Shown piece by piece: positions 57,877-64,000 of a DNA stretch of 64,000 bases. Positions within the stretch are counted from its first letter, which is position 1. Each line of letters starts with the position of its first letter. The DNA is taken from contig JABMCL010000533.1 of NCBI GenBank assembly GCA_018857735.1, positions 372,501-436,500 of the forward strand, in the 5' to 3' direction. Below the pieces are notes generated by a model, which was given only the letters and a program-made list of their open reading frames with translations, did not search any database and was not told the origin of the DNA. Source of the DNA: Alviniconcha marisindica. Its lineage: Eukaryota; Mollusca; Gastropoda; Provannidae. Position numbers and translations under genes: made by a program.

Positions 57877-58740
57877 CTGCAAACGAGCACCCCACATGTT
57901 AGCATGTCACTACTATAACACAACCATTATATGAGGAAGCTGCATTGTAACTGGTAGGCAGGGACAGCCACTAAGATCCATGCATACAGCAACAGTGCAG
58001 ATTCAACAACCTTAAACTCATGAGTCAGTTTGGTTTGTACAAAAGAAGAAATGTTTTCAATCACATCAAGATTTCTTCAGATTGCTATCATACCAGAGTA
58101 GAATAAGGAAGTAATGTTTGCTCAACACTGACACAGCTCAATCAGGAGGCACTCTGACATAACATAAATAACACAGTATCACTGTTCAATCAATAAGCCC
58201 TTTCAAATTTAACAAGGGATCCAGAGGCATTCTGAGTATGTCATTATACAACATTGGAACAGCTGCACACACAAAAACAGAACAAAAAACAGGACCATAC
58301 TTCAGACATTTCTTTGCAGTATAGCTCAGCAAACTACTGAGGATGGCATGCAGGTGAAGCCAATAAGGGCTATCCAGCTTCTGAAAGTTAATGCATTTTG
58401 GGGGTAGCACATCACTGACATTCACCCTGCTGCTGTGTACAAAAGGATATGTCCGCTAGAATTTGTCTAAGATGCATCTGATTCAGACTTCCTGAAACTT
58501 ATTGAGCCTGGCAAATGCTCTAAAGGTTTAAATATTGGGTGTTAATCTTTAAAAACAACAACTTTTTATTAGTAAAATGTCAACCTAACAAACTAACCTC
58601 TTTAATGCATGACTACATGTAATTTATATTGTAAAATGATTATCTCTAATATTAATAAAGAGGACAAACCTTGTCCAACATGAAATCAATTCAAAGTTCT
58701 GGTCAGACAATTGCACTGAGTGCAATACAAGGCAATAAGA
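57877..58740. other. Probable PAR-3 upstream intron
   Basis: No exon found; unique A/T-rich DNA. Confidence 0.4.
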
Positions 58741-59800
58741 GTCATACCATGAAGGACACACCCACTGAGACCATGCAGCACACACTAGACCTCACACTGA
58801 TACAAACCAGATAGACAGTGGAACAGGTCAAATAATACTTCAGCATTGTTGAAAATCTCCACAACCCACTCCATGAAACCATGAAACAGTCTAAATGCAA
58901 AGTGAAGGCAGCAGACAGGGACATGGCAAGTTTTTAATGGGTCAGCTAGAGGAGACAGTACTGCAGGTATGCCACCTCACAGAGCTTGGTCAAACCTAAA
59001 TAATGGGAAAAGGACTCAAACTGATTCCAGCACCTCTATCAAACACTCCTCCCAGGAATGTTGGGAAGGCTCTGAAGAACAGCCAGGAGGCAAAGCGGAT
59101 TCAGAGATCAAACTTCACAAGATCTCATAGTGAAACATTGGTGGATCAGTCACCACAGACCAGTCAGAGTGGAGAATCTGTGTTAAGCTCAGTGTTAAGC
59201 AAGGTACGACCACTATCAATGATGGTGCAGCCTATAAAATCTTGACCTCCAACTTAACAATGGAAATCAAAGCAGTCATGCATGCCTTCTGCTGGCCAAC
59301 CATCTTGAGAGATGACAGTAGGACTACCATCATCTTTACAGATTCAAGGAGCTTGTTAGTTATAAAAAAATAAAAAATAAAATAAAGTGAAAAATAGAAC
59401 AGGAAGCCCACACTTGTTTACAATCAAAAACTCATGCGGATGTACTGTCCTGGACATGCCCAAGTCAAGGGAAATGACCAAGCAGATTGACTGGTGGGCA
59501 AAGTAGCCATCACAAGTGGCTTGCATCTTACAAGATCTTAAATGTTGAGGTGCTTGAGACACTACTTGCAGGCACAAAGCCAAGGACATCATACCACTGA
59601 TCTCTTGAAGGGGAGAGCTGTAGAGGAAGTACCCTGAAGTCTTTTTTGAGAGGAAAAAAGGGGGGGGGGGGGTGCATCATGAATCAGACCAACACTGGAT
59701 CTGTTTCAAAGGCAATGCTGGGGAAACTTCTCAGTGATGTGGTGGAGCACATATGCATTTCCCCAAGCACAGAGATATCTTGAACAGAACTGAACTGGAG
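58740..59800 (+). mobile_element. LINE RNase H / 3' region, decayed, copy 2
   Basis: The plus strand, through several frames, gives TLLPGMLG, KHWWISHH, NLTMEIKAVMHAFCW, TTIIFTDSRSLLV (RNase H beta-strand with catalytic Asp), THADVLSWTCP, VLETLLAG, KPRTSYH and QCWGNFSVMWWSTYAFP. The peptide order fits the RNase H domain and tail of a gastropod LINE and overlaps copy 1 at 13.9 kb. Stops and frameshifts make it inactive. It lies antisense inside the probable PAR-3 intron. Confidence 0.6.
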
Positions 59801-60039
59801 TCATAGTTTCCTCTAAGTGCATGTGATCATGAAATGCTTTCACCTCTGGATCCACAGAAAACTAATAATTCCAGTATCACTGACAGTGTACTAAAGGTTA
59901 ACTCATAAAGTTAGCAGCATTTTCAATGGAACTGGCAAAATGTTTCTTCCCTTTTCTTTTTACATATCAAATTTTACATTCAGATTTTGCCATGATTATT
60001 TTGTTTTACTTCAGCCTAAAAATGGACCTGAGCCTAAAA

Positions 60040-60112
60040 GTGGATCTCAAATCAATAATCAAACAACCTAAAAGTGGATCTCAAATCAATAATCAAACAA
60101 CCTAACAACTCA
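60040..60112. repeat. 39-bp tandem pair
   Basis: cctaaaagtggatctcaaat + caataatcaaacaa occurs twice in a row. Confidence 0.9.
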
Positions 60113-60589
60113 TAAATACCAACTGACCATACATCAAACAACCACCAAGCGACCATAACAAACAAGTTCAAAAAGACAACACAGACATGCAAAAATGTTA
60201 CTGTTGTTTTTAAACCCACACGTGTGTGATCAGACCACCACCATTAACAACACAAATCCAAAATTTGGTTTTCAGACTACAGTCATAGACTACTACCATA
60301 GTGCTTCATGTCTATATTGAGCCCACCTGCACATACATACACTTCCAGAAAACTTTCTTTCATTACTGTGTGGCTATTATCTACAACTAAAGTACAAGAT
60401 ACAAAGTATACTGAGCAAGTATTTGTCACAGGACTTTTTAGCATAACTAATCATATAGTTGTATACACATGGCAGCAACAATTCTCATTACAATTTATAT
60501 TAACTGCAATGTATTGTGCAGGTACTCATTATTAACCCTGTATTATAGATGGAATACTTTTGACTACAAAAGTTTCTGAAGCTTCTGTG

Positions 60590-61040
60590 CTGGTTTATGA
60601 GGGCTGTTCATTTGGTGACATCTGCAGGTCAGTAAAACAGGAAGAAATGGTCCCATTTATCTATAACAGTCACATTCCTTCAAAGTACTCTCCTCCACTT
60701 TGCACACAGAGTTCCAGTTGTCTGTGTGAAGATTCAAAGGTAACTTGATAGCTGAATGGAAACAATGCAAGGGGCTCTAAATCTACCATTTCTGCGAAGT
60801 TCTGGATGCAGGAAAATTGATGCACAGCAACTTTTCTTTTGATGGGGGGAAACAACCAAAAGTCACATCAGGACTGTAGTGGGGCTGGGCCAGATTCAGG
60901 ATGTTTGCCTGATGTTTGCAAACAGTACAAACTGAAACACAGTTTGCTCCAAATACCAGAGAGCTGTCAAAACAGCATGGATTGTCTCCCAACTTTATTT
61001 GTGTGAATACACAGAAATGAAACTGGTCAGCTCTGGGATC
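60590..61040 (-). mobile_element. Mariner-type transposase relic
   Basis: The minus strand encodes PHYSPDV (third catalytic Asp region of mariner, usually PYSPDLAP), CFPPSKEKL, and FESSHRQLELCVQSGGEYFE, the C-terminal signature (usually ..C...GDYFEG). A terminal-repeat-like gagggctgttcatttggtga lies at about 60,599. Frames are broken and the N-terminal part is not recognisable. Confidence 0.55.
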
Positions 61041-61045
61041 CATTC

Positions 61046-61075
61046 CCTCCCCCCCCCCCCCCCCCCACCCCAGCA
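61046..61075. repeat. Poly-C tract
   Basis: C run in otherwise unique DNA. Confidence 0.9.
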
Positions 61076-63367
61076 CAGTTGATGACATCTGCACATTTTT
61101 AATCTTGTCACACAACATGGCTAAGATATAATACAATTTTGTGCATGGCAAGATTTGAAGATTTTCCAAATAGAAGTTTTAACATGTGGCTTGTATAGCT
61201 TACAAATGGCAGGGTCACAGACACCACAAAATGAACATCCCTAATCGAATGTGAAAATGATGCAAGGCTGATGCATGAACTTTGCAGCAAATTTTATAGT
61301 GACAGTCCCATTACATCTGATATGTATATTGTGGGAATTAAATGAAGCAAGTGAAAACTGATCACATTTTTGTACACAGTGAGTAGTGTAGACAAACTCA
61401 TCAATAGCAGATGAACACATAGATCTAATAACATACACAGATCCCATGATGCATTGTATTTTATTAATAATGTAAATATCCAACCTAAATAAAAACATGT
61501 TTAATTTTTTTTTCATTATGTATGGAACTAATCTGTTTTGAATCATAAAAGAAACAAAAGCAAAGGCGAAGCTTATTTGCAGTTTTAAAACTCTGTCTAC
61601 CCTCACTTAAGCTTTCTTTTATTCATGAATCTATTCAATTTTGATCTTTCCATAATGCTATTTAGTAATAGTAGTTCTGCTGTCAGTTGTCACTCATTAA
61701 AAAAACACAAAAAGCATTTTTTAACATTCAAGACATGCATAACTGTTAGCACTATTCAAGTAAAAGAAAAATGAACAAAATCTGCAATGCAACACATGAA
61801 CAAAACATCAGTGAGATCAAATACATGTACAAATAAAGAAAAAAGAAAATATGTGTTACAAACCAAACATGACTCTGATATCTCAAACACAAAACTCGAA
61901 TTTACACAAAAATCCATCCATTGGCACTGTAACAAAAACAAAGGCCCCAAAAGTGCAGTGTAGAAATGCTTTTAGTTTTGCCATCCAACTTAAAAGTTAA
62001 CATCATGACTCAAATTAACATTAACTGTGTTACTGTGCAAATCAACCCCATAAAATAATAAATCAACATACAGTTTCACTCCAGTTACCATTTGGTAGTA
62101 ACGCCCCATAAAACATAAATAATGACAAGCAGTACTGCATTTGCAACACAGTGCACCTGAACTAGACCAGGCCTGTCAAGTCTTCACATTTTGTAAGGAG
62201 TTCCACAATTTTACCCTCATTCAGTTTACAGAGAAAGCAAATGCCCAACTGAAGAGTTACCCCCCCCCCCCCCCCCCAAAGTAATTTATTCAAAACAACA
62301 ATAACAATAAAAATCCCACGTGAACCTGAAAATGGGTCACTCTCATTGAAAATGTTACATAAAGCATTACAGCCAATATCGGGGTTTAATTGTCATCACG
62401 CAAGATCAATGAAGATATCACTTATTTTTTCTAAACATTATCTGAGAAATGCTAAATTAAAATTTTAGGTCTCTGCTGAGTTATAATGTAAATTATCTCC
62501 ACGGACTACACAGTCAAGTTGATATTAGAGTCATGATCATGTCTATGCAAATATAAACTTATTAAGTTATTTGAATAAGAACTTGTCAAGAAACGCAATT
62601 TTCATCTTTATGCTGATATGACCTTGAACTCTCATCAAGATCCCCAAAACAAGAATAAATGTGTATGAATGAGAAAAAGCCAATGTTCAAGCTTTTGCAA
62701 TCCATTACTGCATGCCAAAACCATCCAAAAAAGTATGATCATGTTTATGTAGACAGCAACTACACAAAGTGTGAACTTTGCAATTTTGTCTTTCTGTAAC
62801 AATAACCTCTATACACTTAAGATTTGAATGAAATTTAAATCTAAAATTTTTAAAAATTTGCGTGACAAATTTGAATGAAGGTGTGAAGCTCCACACCAAC
62901 AATCACCATGCAAAGTCTGAAAGAGCTCACCCTCATAGTCTCCAAGACAAACCAACATTTAAGTTCTTGCCATGGCAAACCATATGAATATTTGTTTCAC
63001 ATTCACTTTATTTTTTACAAATAAAAAAACAGCAACAACTGCAGATTTAAGACTTTGGTTCTGAAAACTCCTCTAATCAAGTCTTTTTTCATCTAAAACT
63101 CCTAAGCATAAGAGCTGCTTTCTCCTATCACTACAAATAGCATGGAGGGGAAAGGCGGGGTTGGGTGGGGTGGGGGTGGGGGGTCCACAAAAAACCCCAG
63201 AGCAGACCATTTGAAACAAGCTGATTGCATACATGAATTATCAGTCCTCCAGCCCCATCAACTCATCCCTACCCCTTCCATCCTTGGTGTCTTGATAAGC
63301 ATCCACTGGGAAACCAAAACTTGCCAATCACACAGGCTATTTGAAAACTTGACAGGCCTATACAGTA
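61076..63367. other. Gene-less A/T-rich DNA
   Basis: Poly-C at 62,260-62,277; 62,560-62,960 resembles dispersed A/T-rich segments with catgcaaagtctgaaag, also seen at 44,004. No PAR-3 exon found. Confidence 0.4.
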
Positions 63368-63491
63368 GTTACATTCTGTGCTTCCTGATACACTGTAACT
63401 GGTTAAACAAACAAAAAACAAAAACAAAAGTTACATTCTGTGCTTCCTGATACACTATAACTGGTTAAACAAACAAAAAACAAAATACCAA
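63368..63491. repeat. 62-bp tandem pair
   Basis: gttacattctgtgcttcctg + atacactgtaactggttaaa occurs at 63,368 and 63,430. Confidence 0.92.
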
Positions 63492-64000
63492 TGACACCAT
63501 ACTCTGGTGCTGAGAAAGCTGTGCAGATGAATGTATTCAAGGTCTCATCATCATGCTTTGGCTTGGACTGTTCTCAAAGATTATTGTGACATTTTCTTCT
63601 CTGCTTTCATCTCTGCTTGATCACTAATCAGAGCTAGCAGTGTAACATTCACATGGCCACCAAACACCAGCAACAACACTGGAAGGGGGGGAAAACTGTA
63701 TTCCAGACAGTACTAACTGTCCTGTGACTGCTAAGAGGAACGTGAGCTAAAAACAGAACTTGTGAGGGATTTGGGTGGAGAGGAAACACCATGCGAAGAA
63801 AGTTAACACAATGACAATGAGAGATGAAGATGATGCAAAATACCTGTCACATGAAATGACCTAGCGCGGCGACAAGGCAACGATGCTGAAAAGGTATCAC
63901 AACTTTGTGGTCACAAACAAACTTCACAAGAGTTTGTACCACACCAAAACACTTCACATGACTGAAACAAGAGCTCTTCTAAAAACTGTCTGGCATGCAT
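63492..64000. other. Unique DNA at window end
   Basis: No gene or repeat recognised. Confidence 0.4.

Noticed and set aside
62925..62985. Donor-like site suggesting an upstream PAR-3 exon
   Set aside because: Sequence resembles a dispersed A/T-rich repeat (catgcaaagtctgaaag also at 44.0 kb) and no acceptor with an open frame fits.

Overview
The window is nuclear DNA of an animal, most likely a marine gastropod mollusc. Three spliced genes with GT-AG introns are visible. Very long (GT)n, (GA)n and (CA)n tracts and many decayed retroelements fill the rest, including two copies of an RNase-H-type LINE tail that I associate with gastropod genomes. No bacterial-type operons, rRNA or tRNA genes were found.

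Layout. 1-15,040 has no convincing gene: microsatellites, SINE-like copies, a decayed transposon ORF (2.6-3.6 kb), a foldback element (7.1-7.3 kb), a LINE tail (13.9 kb) and CpG-rich unique DNA that may hold promoters or leader exons. 15,043-19,068 (+) is a four-exon VOPP1/WBP1-like gene encoding a small Cys-rich single-pass membrane protein with two PPxY motifs; its leader exon is not identified. 19.1-25.1 kb is repeat-rich intergenic DNA. 25,123-35,102 (+) is a complete eleven-exon polypeptide N-acetylgalactosaminyltransferase of 636 residues: Golgi signal anchor, GT-A catalytic domain and ricin-type lectin domain. 35.4-36.7 kb is a LINE reverse transcriptase fragment. 37-49.6 kb is A/T-rich and poor in long microsatellites, with no gene visible. 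57,876-49,614 (-) is the C-terminal 677 codons, in eight exons, of the polarity scaffold PAR-3/Bazooka; its N-terminal oligomerisation and PDZ exons must lie beyond the window. 58-64 kb is probably upstream PAR-3 intron, with a LINE tail and a mariner relic.

The three genes are not a pathway. They work in O-glycosylation in the Golgi, WW-domain/ubiquitin-ligase recruitment at endomembranes, and cell polarity. GALNT and PAR-3 are convergent.

Main observation. Tandem arrays sit at exon-intron boundaries in all three genes, and the clearest monomers contain a copy of the adjoining splice site plus a few exon bases. The clear cases are GALNT intron 6 (74-bp unit with the acceptor; the donor is also duplicated), GALNT intron 10 (56-bp unit with the donor, about 30 copies, higher-order structure) and VOPP1-like intron 3 (42-bp unit with an acceptor-like site; seven evenly spaced sites are mutually in frame). 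Weaker cases are VOPP1-like intron 2 and PAR-3 intron 6. I read this as repeated amplification seeded at splice junctions, lengthening introns and creating decoy splice sites. All exon models come from reading frame, splice dinucleotides and remembered family sequence; no search or transcript data were used.
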